Assembly: GCA_039090855.1 (NCBI GenBank)
Contig: CM077011.1
Location: 29,293,001-29,357,000, forward strand
Direction: 5' to 3'
DNA from: Macrothele yani
Lineage: Eukaryota > Arthropoda > Arachnida > Araneae > Macrothelidae
DNA length: 64,000 nucleotides
The translations under genes and the position numbers were made by a program. Shown here in pieces: positions 11,121 through 22,489 of this stretch. How positions within the stretch are numbered: the first letter of the stretch is position 1; the number at the start of each line of letters is the position of its first letter. The notes under the pieces are model-generated. The model saw only the letters and a list, made by a program, of their open reading frames with translations, had not been told where the DNA came from and searched no databases.

Positions 11121-11953
11121 CATACCTGCCAACTTTTACGCATTTGACCTGTTCTTTACGATTTTACGCATAGATTGCTTTTCTTTTACACATTCCCGTA
11201 TAGTTAAAAAAAAAAAAAAATCTTCCATGAGAAGTATTTGTTAATGTTTCGGTTAAATCATACCTGCCAACTCTTCCGGATTTTGTGGAAGTTTTTCGTT
11301 TTTTTTTTTAATTTCCGGTTAACCTGCTGGAAGAACTTTTCTTCCAGATTTTTTTTTTTTTTTTGCTGAAAATATCCCTATAAATAAAATATATAACAGA
11401 GATGGGAATTTTGCACCAATGTGCACCAAAACAAAAATCTTGCACTATCTTGCTACAAAAAACAGATTTTGTGCCAGAACACCCGTGCTCCGTCGTCATT
11501 GTTGGGACTTCGGCACAGTAAATTCTCCGTTCCACTTGACGCTGAATAAGATCATGCAGTGGGAAGAAAGATTCAAAGACTCCAACTATTGCAGATTTTA
11601 CGTAGTTGCTATGGAAATCGTCGGTCTTCTACGGACGACAGAAAACATCAAGTATGCTATGGAAATCGTCGGTCCGCTACGGACGACGGAAAACATTGAG
11701 TATGCTATGGAAATCGTCGGTCCGCTACATCCAGACGACGAAAAACCTCAAGTATGCTATGATAATCTTCGGTCCGCTACGGACGACGGAAAGTATCTAG
11801 TATGGTATCAAAATGTGATGTAATTTGTTTGTATTATAAACATCCAAAAATTATCAAATGCATAAATGTTGTTTGCACATAGTTAAAAAAAAATCATTAG
11901 AAATGTTCACACACAGTTTTACACATTTGAATTTTCTAAGGTTGGTAGGTATG
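11121..11953. mobile_element. Non-autonomous hAT inserted in Tc1 remnant A
   Basis: The left end is CATACCTGCCAAC and the right end is the inverted GTTGGTAGGTATG, ending at 11953. The flanks read CATGTC (11115-11120) and CCTGTC (11954-11959), five of six bases identical, so a 6-bp duplication is likely. A second left-end-like sequence CATACCTGCCAACTC starts at 11259, suggesting a nested or duplicated end. No transposase is present. The interior has long A and T runs and a 48-bp tandem repeat. Confidence 0.75.
11606..11812 (+). repeat. 48-bp tandem repeat, about four units
   Basis: Units start with GCTATGGAAATCGTCGGTC and contain CTACGGACGACGGAAAACAT. The period is 48 bp, a multiple of three, so one frame stays open through all units and would encode AMEIVGPLRTTENIKY-like 16-residue repeats. 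The core GTCGGTCCGCTACGGACGAC is nearly self-complementary and could form a hairpin. The third unit has a short insertion. Confidence 0.85.
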
Positions 11954-12225
11954 CCTGTCCATCAGTGCAAACCAGGTTCATCTGTTTATACTGATACAGT
12001 TTCGAAAAAGATAGTGTTCTGACAGGACAACGTGCCATACTGTAAAACTTGTGTCATCCAGGACTGGTTTGAGAAATGTGAGGCTGATTTCCATGTTCTT
12101 CTGTAGCTGACCATGTTGCCTGACTTAAACCTAATTGAATTCCTTAGGCTGATACTGTTTGGAAAATTGGATTGGCAGCTGTAGCATGTGGACCCATCCC
12201 GAAGAAGACTATTCAAGTGGCAGAC

Positions 12226-13558
12226 AGCACAAACACAATCGTGTCATAATAATATGACCACCTACCTAATAATGGGAAAACCACCCTTGGTCTAGATGAC
12301 AGTGGTGAGACAGCATTGCATGGATGCAATTCAGGCCCTAGAAGGTTGCCCAAGGCACACGTGCCCATTTGGGCTGCAGCAGAGCATGGAGGTCGCCGGA
12401 GATGACGTGGTTGTTGGTCGACACGTCGAACCTGTTTATCCGAATAGTCTCTTGAGTGCTCTATGGGATTGAGATCGGGCGATTTCGCCGTCCACGTGAG
12501 AATGGAGACATCGCTGTCGTGTTCTTGGATCCAGTCACGCACCCCTATAGCGATGTGGCACACCACATTGTCCTGTTGGTAGACGACATCACCACCAGGG
12601 CAAATATCCAACATAAAGGAATGCATGTAGTCAGCGAGCATGGACAAGTAGCCATTGATGTTCGGGACCCATCCAGTGGTACCAGGTCATACCAGAAAAA
12701 CATCCCGCAGACATGTACACTGCTGCCACCAGCCTGTACTTGACTGACAAGTGTGTCCAAGTGTTGGTTCTTGTGTGTCTGATGCCGTATCCGCAACCGC
12801 CCGTCGTTTCTGTGGAGTAAAAACCTCGATTCATTGTAGAAGACAACTTTTCTCCACTGTCCGATGACAGTGGTCCTATGCGAACTGCAGGCATCGCTGC
12901 CTATGGACCTGGATTAACATGGGCTCCTTGACACAGCTTCAACTCCAGGCTCATGCGTAGCAGTTCGCTCTACTGTTATGTTATTGCGAACACACACCTG
13001 GGTGCCCCAGCGTTCATTAGCGTGAGCAATTGCTGCCCCGTCGTGCATTGATTGCCCTTTACCAGTCAACAGAGACGACGCTCTGGTCTGGGGTAGATGG
13101 CCTTTTGGGCTCCACAGTTATGACATCAGGTGGTACTTAGTGTCCCAGCAGCCCATTTTTGGTACACCCTTACTACATCACCTCGCAAACAGCCTATGAA
13201 GTCTGCTATTTCTGACATGCTTCCACCCTTGGCACGGTAGCCGATTATCATTCCTTTTTGAAAGCCCATCGAATCACTATCTGCTCACTGTGCACACATA
13301 AAACACTATGACTTATCTGTCGTGGCCACTCGTTCATATCTCTGTGGGGTCGACTTTGTCACATATACACTCTGTGACACACCTGGGCAGATACACTGTG
13401 ATGATTAGGGGGTGGTCATATTCTAATATGACCGTGCATACTGATATAGTATGGAAGACTTGAGCTCATGCCTCATTGCACAGCTGTAGTAGTAGTAGTG
13501 GTTAACTGAAGGCCTGCCTACACAATGCTAGTAGGTGGTCATAATGTTTTGCTTTTAT
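12226..13558 (-). pseudogene. Tc1-like element B with broken transposase
   Basis: On the minus strand the transposase shows VVFYNESRFLLHR (the first catalytic Asp of SDESRF is Asn here), HQTHKNQHLDTLV, VQAGGSSVHV, then YQQDNVVCHIAIGVRDWIQE and KSPDLNPIEH. This is the Tc1 D,D34E layout. Frames change at least twice. The ends share TATGACCACCTAC near 12258 and its inverse GTAGGTGGTCATAATG near 13528, so these are the terminal repeats, although the exact TA flanks are uncertain. A palindrome GGTCATATTCTAATATGACC lies at 13414-13433. The element abuts Tc1 remnant A. Confidence 0.82.
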
Positions 13559-14749
13559 AGTACATAATACCAAAAGTTAACAAGATTTTGTGAACTTAAA
13601 GTTTAACTTGATAATCATAAAATTTCACAGAATTTTGTGATAAGATGTGAAAACAGTCTACTCCCATGAAATGATTTTAGTTTGTAAGGCTTTTTCACTG
13701 CATTAGAAACATAATGTTACTGTTGTTAAGTTATCAAGAAATTCAGTGTTGTTTCACCTATGTGCTGGCCAAAACCACTTTGTTTTCTATTATATGACAA
13801 TAATGGACAAAAATACATAATGAGACTCGCAGATTACTAAATTAAGTAGATCACGCTTTGTAACGTTAAAAGATTAGAACATTTTTAAATCTCACTAGCT
13901 TTAGAAGGTTTTAATCTCCTAATGTTACAAAGCATGATCTACTTAGCCTTAATTTAGTTGTTTTATGTTATTTACATTTCACTGTTATGATGGCTTTACT
14001 TACATCAAGTTTAAAAACCTAAATTACAATACTTACGAAGGTCCAAACTAAAAATATGGTTTCCTATATGACACTGTCACAATGTATCCAATAGACTGTA
14101 CAATGACTCATGCGTGCATTCATAATATTCAGAATTTATTCTACTCAGTGTTTCAGAAAATATGTTTAAACCGTTTTTCCCAAAGGAATTTAGTGAGGCA
14201 TATAGTTACAATTTTTATTTAAATTTTTTGTTTTTCAATTTTTTAAATATTTTATCTGATTAACATTTTTTTATTATTGTTTACTGAATGTTTGGGATTT
14301 TTTTACAGAATTCCTCATTTTTTTGAAGCTGTTCATCAAGGGAAATTTTTTTCTGGTAAGATTTTTTTTACATGTGGCAGAAGGTTTAAGTCCTTTTTAA
14401 TCATTTTTTTTATTTTTTGTATGTTTCATATGTTACCCTGATGCTTATGATTGCAGTGATTACGGCCAAAACACATTGTTTCAGTAATTTTGTCATTTAT
14501 TTATTGAATAGTAATGAAATCCTTCATGCAAAATTTGTTCTAAAATAAGGAAAGACGTTCAGTTAATTTGTTTGATTATTGTGCCGTTTTGTTAATCTGG
14601 TTTATTGAACAAAGAATTCAAGTGAAAAAATTCTGAATTCTCTTATTGTTTAAATTATTGTTTTAACATTTAATAAACAGACATACTTTTTTTTTTTTTC
14701 AAATCAAACTTTAACCACTTTTTCCTATTCAAACCACATTTTATTAGTG
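13559..14749. other. AT-rich intergenic stretch
   Basis: No coding region is recognised. The one clear structure is the inverted repeat at 13837-13957, listed separately. Confidence 0.5.
13837..13957. repeat. Inverted repeat, about 45-bp arms
   Basis: The left arm starts CTAAATTAAGTAGATCACGC and the right arm ends GATCTACTTAGCCTTAATTTAG in complementary order, with TTTGTAACGTTA pairing with TAATGTTACAAA. The loop is about 25 bp. It could be a small foldback element. No target duplication was found. Confidence 0.75.
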
Positions 14750-15829
14750 CAGGGCTGGAAAAATGTGTTCCGCATCTAGGAGGCAGCTCCAAAATTTAGA
14801 AGCCAAGTGAAATGAATTCAAATTTCAAAGAATTCACATAAATATTGTAATGTGTGGTGATGAAGCTCGAACACAAAATAACATAGTGTATTTGGTGCAA
14901 TTTTTTTCTACCTAAACCATTATTTGCTGCTAAATAAAATTCCAACTTGGTCCATAATTTTCTTTTTCCATTCTTCCAGTTGCTGGCTTCAAAAAATCAA
15001 AATTTTGTTTTGATTTTATTAAAATCTAATTTATTGAAGTCTAAATTTGCACATATAGCCTCTAAAGTACCATAGTTTCCTTCGCATAGTTTGCAGATTA
15101 TGAAATTGAAAAGCAAAACAAAACTGTTGTATGCATTCCGCGGCAGCATGTAATTCGTAGGTCAGGAAATTAATAAAAGAAAACACTTCTTTTTCTTCTT
15201 ATAACAGCTGCTACGTATCTGTGGCCATGAAATTGGAAAAAAAAAAAAAAAAAGTAGAAGTATTTCCTGAAGTCTACACCTGTTATGTTGATCTCAAACT
15301 AATTTCCAACGAAAAAGTCGCTATTCACAGCATAACTCTAAAGTCCAACGCAGTAAGAAAGAAATTATCTTTATATTAAAATAAAAGCAACTGTCATTTT
15401 TTGAAATGTATTTGTTTTAATTTCAAATCAGTGAAAAACAAAAATCCATAGTTTTTTTCAGCATTATCAATATTCATTAGTTAGACCTGTAAATTCGTTG
15501 AAACTGCGGCCAATCTGTAGTATTTGGCATTTCTGAAAATATTTCTGCGAACAAATGCCTTAACTTATGGGATTAGTACAGCAGCAAAACTGATGAATCT
15601 AACTCATAAAGTGATTACCTTACCAAGCCTACCTTGATAAAAAATTCAAGTGCCGCAAGACTTTTTTAAGCAGTGTATTATCAGCAGAATCTAAACTTAT
15701 AATTTTTTAACAGATAATTCACAGATTATACGATGGGAATTGCAGTATATATATGCAAATTACAAAATTTGATATTTAAAAAAAATCAGGTGATAGGGTA
15801 ACCCTACACCTGGTAATTTTCCAGCCCTG
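14750..15829. mobile_element. Non-autonomous hAT with 8-bp target duplication
   Basis: The left end CAGGGCTGGAAAAAT and right end ATTTTCCAGCCCTG are inverted repeats with the CAGGG start typical of hAT elements. The flanks are TATTAGTG (14742-14749) and TATTAGCG (15830-15837), an 8-bp duplication with one difference. The 1.08-kb interior is AT-rich, with a long A run near 15240 and no transposase motifs, so it would depend on a transposase made elsewhere. Confidence 0.85.
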
Positions 15830-15837
15830 TATTAGCG

Positions 15838-16224
15838 TTTTCATACTGCAACAAATCATTTCTCATAGGTGAATATTTTCTATGTGTAGCACTTAAAGGA
15901 TCTCATTAAATTTAGTTGGAAGCTCAAACAAATGGTCTCAACAAAAGTATACCAATCTGCCTGAAAAGATAATGATTGGTATTTTAAAAAATTGATCATT
16001 CATATTTGAAATACCCAGGGACAGTTCTGAAACAGTGAATCCAGAAATAAGTGCTAAATTATGTAATGGAGATTCAAGTTGTTGGTTTCTTTTTTCTTTG
16101 CAAGTGCTTTTTCTTTTTATATAAACTAATTCTTAGAAATTTAGAATCAAACAACCCCAAAGTTGGAAATTTGCCAGGTAATAGTTACTACCAATAGTAA
16201 TTTATGTCTGTTACACCTGGGCAT
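15838..16224. other. AT-rich intergenic stretch
   Basis: Nothing recognisable is seen here. Confidence 0.5.
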
Positions 16225-16545
16225 GTTTTGAATAGAAATGAGGCAACCTTGGAATTGTTGAGAATATGGTGTTCAGAAGAATATTTGTTCCAAAAAGAAA
16301 TTATGAGCCTGGTGATTGGGAGGAATTGAGAGTAAGATATGGAATGTGAAAGATATTATCCATTCAGTTTTAAAATGAGAAGACTTAGATGGGCTGTTCA
16401 CATTGCAAGAATGGAGGTTGGATGGCCATGACAAGATCTATTTAAAATTCCTTGTGGACAAAAACCTGCGGGAATAGTGGTTTCGAGGGTTCTGGCTCAA
16501 GATAGAATGAGATCCTGTTCAATTGTCAAGAGGCACTGAGGCTTC
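16225..16545 (+). pseudogene. LINE reverse transcriptase tail fragment
   Basis: One plus-strand frame reads VFRRIFVPKRNYEPGDWEEL, then RVRYG; another reads RRLRWAVHIARME. This matches the conserved region after the reverse transcriptase of insect non-LTR retrotransposons, which usually reads LRRIFGPKRD..G.W and MRWAGHVARM. Only this about 300-bp tail is present, with several stops. Confidence 0.6.
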
Positions 16546-16676
16546 TCATACCATGGAGTAAACACTAGATGGTAATTATCTTCAAAACACAGTATGTATG
16601 CACAGTGAACCTGTATTTACGAAGTTGCATTGTAACTGCCGAAATATTTGTTATATAGAAAATTCAATATTATATA

Positions 16677-18813
16677 CACTCAGTCGACAAAACAGAGATA
16701 AAGGTGACAGGCAGTTGAAATGAGCATCGGCTCTGCAGAGTGGAACAGACCCATACAGAACGCAGGCGATAAATAAGCAGATAACAAGGCTTCTCTGTGT
16801 ATCGCAATCGACAAACATGGGCTATTGTGGGAGCTTCAAATTCGTGCAGAAATAATCAAAAAGTAATCGAGGTAGTCAAAAAGTAATAGAGTATGGTATG
16901 ACATACTCTGTTTAAACATATTCCCTTTATTCTTCTGTTTGTGTATCTGACCATGGGTTCTAATGAAACCTGAAAGTTCTTATACCTAAAACTATATACA
17001 GTAAAATTTTTACATTCAGCCGATGAATTTGAATTGTGTGTGATTCTTCTGATCAAGATCGTGCATCAAAGGCAACTAACTACCTTGATTACTTTTTGAA
17101 ACATGGGTAAACTTGGTGATCTGAGCTACTTTTGACTGTCGGTGCAAGACAAATGGGTCATATACTCACCCAAGTGGTAAGAACCCGAGGGTATACCGCA
17201 AGTATGCCATTGACGGACATACCAGCCTCCAGAGAGCAAGACGTGGCATTGTTGACAGGGGTTAATGTATCCAGGCTCATACAGACCAATTGGCAATGGC
17301 AGCACAAATCACATCTAGGTTAAATTTCAGAGGGCCAAGCAGTGTCGGCTCGTCATCAAAAATTATGTCTTGCGTGGTACCTGGAAACATCAAAACTGGA
17401 CCTCTGCATAGTGGCACCGCTCTGTGTGCTTGGATGAATCTTATTTTCAGTTGTACTGAGCTGGTGGCTGAGGGCCCATGTGGTATTGACAGCATGAGGC
17501 CGTGGCTCTGTGGTAGTTTGGGGAGCCTTCGCATGGGACACATTAGGTCCCTTAGTGTGTCTGAAAAGGTCCTTAACCGCTGCACACTACCAGTATGTGC
17601 TGGCTGATCACCTGCACACTTTCATGACCTTTTTGCATCCTGTAGCCAATGGTCTGTTTTAGCAGCACAGTGTCATGCCCCGCCAGGCCACAACCACTCA
17701 GGCATGGCTCAAAGAACACTTACTGAGTTTGGAACCATCTGGTGGCCCCGAAGCAGGGACGTCGCTAGACTTCGGAATCAGAATGATCGACGGGTGGGCA
17801 AACATTATTTTTGGTGGGGCAAGAAGCTTCATAGCTACTTTTTTTATTATTATTATTGCGAAACACTCAAAGGACGAATTTTTAATGCTTTTCACTACCG
17901 GCTGCAAAGGAATTCATGTAATTCCCACCCCCTCCATCTGGACATCCGTCCGTCCGTACATACATACACAGATCTGACTAGTTACACCACTGGTGTAAGA
18001 TACAAGTGCTACTATAATGTCACCTTCAATTTTTTGCTTGCTCTGAATGCATTGTCTTAAATTGCTTTTCAAAATTTTGCATTTTTTGCTTACGAAAATA
18101 GTACTGTACTTGAACAATTTATTTAAAAGAAAATGTTTTGTTTATCTAAATAAAATTTCAATATCGTGCCACGCAGACACAATACCCCCCACCTTAACTC
18201 CCATCCTTCAAGCCAGCAACTTTGTCTTGCACCCCTCTCCTACAAAGCAGACGTCAGCTACTTCTTGCCCTTTCACTGCCCCGGGTCAGTCTTAAGAGTG
18301 CTAGTGTAACTTTAGACTTCACTTTCTTAGTTGGAATCCCCTATTTTGTAAAGAAAACAAACAGGAGGGCAGTTAGTAGTGACCCCCTCACTCCCTCAGT
18401 GAATTCCTATCCACTCTCCTCATTAGCCCCCCTGGCCTTACAAACATGAAAAGAGGCTTAAAAAGTTGCTTTTTAAAGTTAAATATATTGAAAAAGGCAC
18501 ATTTGCGAACTGGGTGGGCAAGACAAATTTTAGGGTATTCCCTTGGCGACATCCCTGCCCCGAAGGTCCCCAAATTTAAACCCTGTGGAAGCCCTCTGGG
18601 ATGCTGTAGAGCAGAACTTCAGATCCATGGATACTGCACCTGTGTTTCAGGCAGAGTTGTGAATAATGCTGGAACGGGCATGGCTGGCATTACCTTCAGA
18701 AACCCTCCAGCAACTGGTGGAGTGAATGCCTTGGCATGTACAGTGTGTTATTCGGGCTAGAGGAGGACCAACATACTGGTTAGGTAGGTATCTAATGTTT
18801 TGCCCATTGAGTG
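16677..18813 (+). mobile_element. Tc1-like element T1, interrupted by a hAT
   Basis: The left end is CACTCAGTCGACAAAACA after TA (16675-16676); the right end is TGTTTTGCCCATTGAGTG before TA (18814-18815). These are inverted repeats and the TA is the Tc1 target. Inside, transposase remnants run on the plus strand: GHILTQVVRTRGYTA, ALLTGVNVSRLIQ, CAWMNLIFSC, ADHLHTFM, then STTQAWLKEH-like and WKPSGML blocks on either side of the 17754-18557 insertion. Without the insertion the element is about 1.33 kb, a normal Tc1 size. Element T2 at 20289-33737 is a second copy of the family. Confidence 0.85.
17754..18557. mobile_element. Non-autonomous hAT inserted in T1
   Basis: The left end CAGGGACGTCGC and right end GCGACATCCCTG form the terminal inverted repeats. 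A perfect 8-bp duplication CCCCGAAG flanks it at 17746-17753 and 18558-18565. The related T2 copy reads uninterrupted through the same site (GTGGCCCCGAAGG at about 33503). The 804-bp interior has no transposase. This is a canonical hAT arrangement. Confidence 0.93.
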
Positions 18814-18815
18814 TA

Positions 18816-20286
18816 TGTGCAAATATGTCTTCTTTTTAGCATCAATATACAGAATAAACGTCGGCCATAACAACCTGGCTGATGATTGTTATACATTTTA
18901 AAATCATGAAACTTTTTGTAGTTAATAAAGTTGTTCTTTATTAAAAACTTTTAACAGTAATAGTCTTTATTGCTACAGTATTACAATTATTTATGTGCTG
19001 TATTGATTTGGTTTTAATTTAGAACATTCTGAATTTAAAGAATAATTTAATACCAGTGCATTCAGTATTATTATAAAATGTGCATTATGTACACATATGA
19101 GACCATGAACCTAATTTTTTCCAAAAATAAAATTCTGCCTTAATTTTATTGATCGTCCTTCAAAGAAATCAGCATTTTTTTTATTCTGAACTGTAGCACA
19201 AGATGTTTCTTCATAGTAAGTGTCACATCTGTTAAACAGTGTACATCTTCAGGCATGTTATCAATAAATTGAACCCCTTTCAAACCATCGGAAATGCTTT
19301 GATCATATTGCATTTAGCTGGTTTTAATTCACATTTGCCACCTTCCTCTTCAGACTCTCATAATAATCTCCTGGTGCTTTATTTGGAAACGTAGTCTCTC
19401 TGCAAGAGACATATTTTTCAAAGTAAAATAATTAATTACTTGATACCCAGTTTTGGGTGTGGCTTGTTACTACATTCAATCATCAACGGATTTTTAAAAT
19501 TTTTTCATTCTTGTTTAAAACCTATAGTCTGTAATCTCAAAATGTTTCTGAACAACTGAAGATTATCATCGTCAGTAAGATGATCAGCAAAACAGCAGCA
19601 TTTTCAGTTTCAAGTGCAACAAAAGGAAACAAAATAAGAGGAACGTCTATGAAGAACTTTGTTAAACAGAAAATAAGCTCACTCAATAGAGGTATTTTTG
19701 AATGATTTTTCAAGGTTCTCCCATAAAATTCATTAGATAAGGAAATTTGCGAAATAGAAGTTTCAATGTATTTTTGAATTCAGAAACTCATACTAGAGTT
19801 TTATTATTAATGGATTTGTTTATGCACTCAAAAGAAAAATATTTCGTCTAAATTTATAAAAAGAAATACATAAGCAGTTTACTCAGTAAACTATTACTTT
19901 GTATGTTCTGTTGTTTCAGTGGAAATTCGACTAAATTTCATAGTATCTAGTCATGATATTTCAGAATACTGATACTGTTTTTCATGAAGTAAGGCACTAG
20001 CTTTTGTGTGTTTGTGCTAGTGGGACAGAAGTTCATACACATGCCATACCAGAAGTTTAAAACAGTGAATTAACCCTTGTTGACCATTAATTTTGCCGCC
20101 CACTCTGCTCCATATTTGCCCATAACTGTTTTTTCTCACCCAATACCTTGAGTCAGCTTCAGACTAAATGCATCTCCTGGTATTTTATGTGTGTCATCAA
20201 ATAGACTTAGGCATGTGAAGAGAAAATAACCAGAAAGCTTTCTTTGAGGAGCTAACTTATGAATCTCGGAGAACAGCTTAGTGATA
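18816..20286. other. AT-rich intergenic stretch, no feature recognised
   Basis: Both strands were read and no transposase, reverse transcriptase, RNA gene or strong repeat was recognised over these 1.47 kb. If single-copy host DNA exists in the window, this is one of the candidates. Confidence 0.5.
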
Positions 20287-20587
20287 TACACTCAGTAGAC
20301 AAAACATTAGATAGGGGTGGTAAGCAGAGTTGACATGGGCATACCCTACGCAGAATGAAACTGACACAAACCAAATGCAGGTGATAGACGGCAGGGCTTT
20401 CCAGCAGTGTATCGCAATCGACAAGCCTGGGTAAACGTGATCTGTGCGACTCTGATCATGGACGCATTGTTGACGCAAGATAGATGAGTCATTCCATCAC
20501 CCAAGTGGTAAGAACCTGAGGGCAACCATGTCAAGGATGTACCGCAAGTATACCATCAATATAAGTCAATAGTTGTATTAGGTGTGG

Positions 20588-20850
20588 TCCGGAGCGCTGC
20601 CGTCGGCCCTTGAAAATCCGAGGGAGGAAGTGTGATTTTCGTGCCAGACCGTACCCATATTCGCAGCAGGTCTCCAAGGTGAACAGCCTCTAGTCGATAG
20701 AACAATGTAGGTAAGGGAAGTCTGCAAGATCGATCCGTAACCTCGGGAAAAGGATTGGCTCTGAGGACTGGGGTTGGAAGCGGGTGTGGTACTGCACCAG
20801 GACTGGGCGAGACTGGTCGTCGCAAGGCGGCCCGGACCAGCGTCGGGACC
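20588..20850 (+). pseudogene. Partial 28S rRNA sequence inside a mariner
   Basis: The plus strand contains strongly conserved 28S blocks in the correct order: CCTTGAAAATCCGAGG, GTGCCAGACCGTACCCATAT, GCAGCAGGTCTCCAAGGTGA, ACAATGTAGGTAAGGGAAGT, GGATTGGCTCT and TACTGCACCAGGAC. I recognise these from eukaryotic large-subunit rRNA; the similarity fades after about 20850. It is a fragment of some 250 bp, not a functional rRNA gene. It sits in the 5' untranslated part of the mariner, so it was either captured by that element or inserted there by a retro-event. Confidence 0.9.
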
Positions 20851-21002
20851 TGCCCCTAACCGCAAGCGATCATAGAACGTTGGCAAATGCAAATAGCTGT
20901 GTGCGATAATGGCTGATTGCAGTGCCATCCAACAGCATTCCAGGCAACCGTTACCGCTCACAGCTGTAGTGACAGAAGGGACGAAGGTTGACGGTGAAAG
21001 CA

Positions 21003-22197
21003 ATGTCGTTCGAGAAGCAACATTTGAGGCACTGCCTCCTGTTAGCGTTTCAGCTGAAAAAGTGCTGCGGAAGCCCAGCAAATGAACTGTGCTGCTTTGG
21101 GTGAGGCTGCTATGTCCTACAGTACGTATAAGAAGCGGTTCCAGCGGTTTGATGCAGAACTTCCGGGACAGCCACAGAAAGTTGACGATGAGAAACTAGA
21201 ACAACAGTTGGACGTGGATCTCTGTCGCACCCAGTCAGAGCTCTCCCAGGAACTCGGAGTAACACGGCAAGCCTGCAAAGTGCCTGCACAAGCTTGTACG
21301 GATTCTCAAGGAGTGCCGTTGGGTCTACAGTACATGTAAAAAGCGGTTCCAGCAGTTTGATGCAGAACTTCCGGGACAGCCACAGAAAGTTGACGATGAG
21401 GAACTCGAACAACTGTTGGACGCGGATCTCTGTCGCACCCAGTCAGAGCTCGCCCAGGAACTCTGAGTAACACGGCAAGCCATTGCAAAGCGCCTGCACA
21501 AGCTTGTACAGATTCACAAGGAGGGCCGTTGGGTGGTCCCACCAACTCACAGCTGCGAACAAGTCTAGGCGCTACGATGTTGCTATGTCCTTGCTCTCCA
21601 GATTCAAAAGAGAAGGATTTTCTCCACAAGATTTTGACCTGTGATGAGAAGTGGATCCTCTGCGATAATCCTAAGCAGCGCAAATCGTGGGTTTACCCAG
21701 GTCAGCCTACCGCCAGTACCGAATATCCATGCCAGGAAGTTGTTGCTGTGCATATGGTGGGATCAGCGTGGTGTCGTACACTATGAGTTGATCAAACCTG
21801 GTGAAACAGTCAATGCTGAGCGTTATTGTCAGGAACTCATTTGTGTGAGTGATGCGATGGAGGCGAAAAGGCCATACACCGGCAAGAGCAGAAGGTCGGT
21901 CCTGTTGCTTCAGGATAACGCCCGTCCTCACACCACGAAAACGACTTTAAACACTATCGCTGATCTGGGATGGGAGATTTTGTCCCACCCGATGTATTCT
22001 CCAGACTTCGCCCCGTTGGATTACCACCTCTTTCGCTCCCTGCAACATCACCTGAGTGATACACACTTCACTTCTGTCGAGGAGGTCCACACAAGTATTG
22101 ATGACTTTATCAATTCGAAACAACCCTCTTTTTTTCTGCGGTGCCATTCCGCAGCTCCCTGACTGATGGCTCAAATGTATCCAACACGACAGGGATT
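21003..22197 (+). pseudogene. Mariner transposase, broken, with internal duplication
   Basis: It starts MSFEKQHLRHCLLLAFQLKK at 21003, shifts frame near 21062, then reads CAALGEAAMSYSTYKKRFQR. Catalytic blocks: CDEKWIL (first D), LLLQDNARPHTTKTT (second D) and HPMYSPDFAPLDYHLFRSLQ (third D), the D,D34D mariner pattern. WWDQRGVVHYELIKPGETVN lies between the first two. It ends WLKCIQHDRDYFPD at about 22197. A 208-bp segment at 21118-21325 is repeated in tandem at 21326-21535. All catalytic aspartates survive but the frames are broken. Confidence 0.9.
21118..21535 (+). repeat. Tandem duplication of 208 bp inside the mariner gene
   Basis: Both copies run from TACAGTAC through AAGCGGTTCCAGC, GATGCAGAACTTCCGGGACA and CACAAGCTTGTAC to GTTGGGT. 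They differ at scattered bases, so the duplication is not very recent or the copies have decayed since. It repeats the N-terminal helix-turn-helix coding part. Confidence 0.9.
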
Positions 22198-22286
22198 ATT
22201 TCCCTGATTAGGTACGTATTCGATTTGCTATAATTTGCTGTCAATGTGTCGTGCCTGTGGCCGAGAATTAAGTTGCACGCCTAATA

Positions 22287-22489
22287 TAACTATTATCACT
22301 ACTGTTACACATTTTATAAAGTATCTTCAAGTTGAGTGCTCTATGCTTCATTACTTTTGCTATCGGATAAATTTTCAAGGAGATAAAATATAAAACATTT
22401 CAACAGTTATTAATTCGTCCTGAGAATGTTGCCTTACTCATTATTGTAGCACAATTTGGAAGGTTATTGTTGATTGATTTATTCCTCAG
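22287..22489. repeat. Penelope terminal repeat, left copy
   Basis: This is the reverse complement, with few differences, of 32606-32813. Shared blocks are GTTACACATTTTATAAAGTA, CTTCAAGTTGAGTGCTCTAT, AAGGAGATAAAATATAAAAC and AACAGTTATTAAT. Its outer 16 bp (20562-20577) were separated by the mariner insertion. It corresponds to the pseudo-LTR of Penelope-like elements, which can be in inverted orientation. Confidence 0.85.

Larger units (their letters stand above)
10630..12225 (+). pseudogene. Tc1-like transposase remnant A (split by a hAT)
   Basis: The N-terminal part reads VYREWMEQGTT and LCRIIQNKRRATLAQLT, typical of the Tc1 helix-turn-helix region. The first catalytic block is degraded to SNELCFLLYRVDGQA. 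After an insertion at 11121-11953 the frame resumes with QQDNVPYCKTCV..WFEKCEADFHVLL, the second aspartate block, and LPDLNLIEFL for the third (usually SPDLNPIEH). Several stops and frameshifts make it non-functional. Tc1 enzymes insert at TA. I could not fix the terminal repeats. Confidence 0.8.
20578..22284 (+). mobile_element. Mariner element with a 28S rRNA fragment, inserted in the Penelope end repeat
   Basis: The element is bounded by TA at 20576-20577 and 22285-22286. The left end TTAGGTGTG and right end CACGCCTAA are inverted repeats. Removing it rejoins GTTG-TA-TAACTATT, exactly the reverse complement of the intact right-hand Penelope repeat at about 32806-32819, so both ends are secure. 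The transposase lies at 21003-22197 and the segment before it holds rRNA-like sequence. The left terminal repeat matches for only 9 bp before the rRNA-like segment begins. Confidence 0.88.

Noticed and set aside
13414..13433. Palindromic operator-like site GGTCATATTCTAATATGACC
   Set aside because: It lies inside Tc1 element B and resembles its terminal repeat; more likely transposon end sequence than a regulatory site.
17277..17585. Open frame of about 100 codons on the minus strand opposite the Tc1 T1 transposase
   Set aside because: The recognisable family similarity is on the plus strand; this is an antisense shadow.
18816..20286. Possible host exon in the quietest stretch
   Set aside because: No open frame of useful length with splice-site support or domain similarity could be found by eye.
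20588..20850. Functional rDNA unit
   Set aside because: Only about 250 bp of 28S is present, with many substitutions, enclosed in a mariner.
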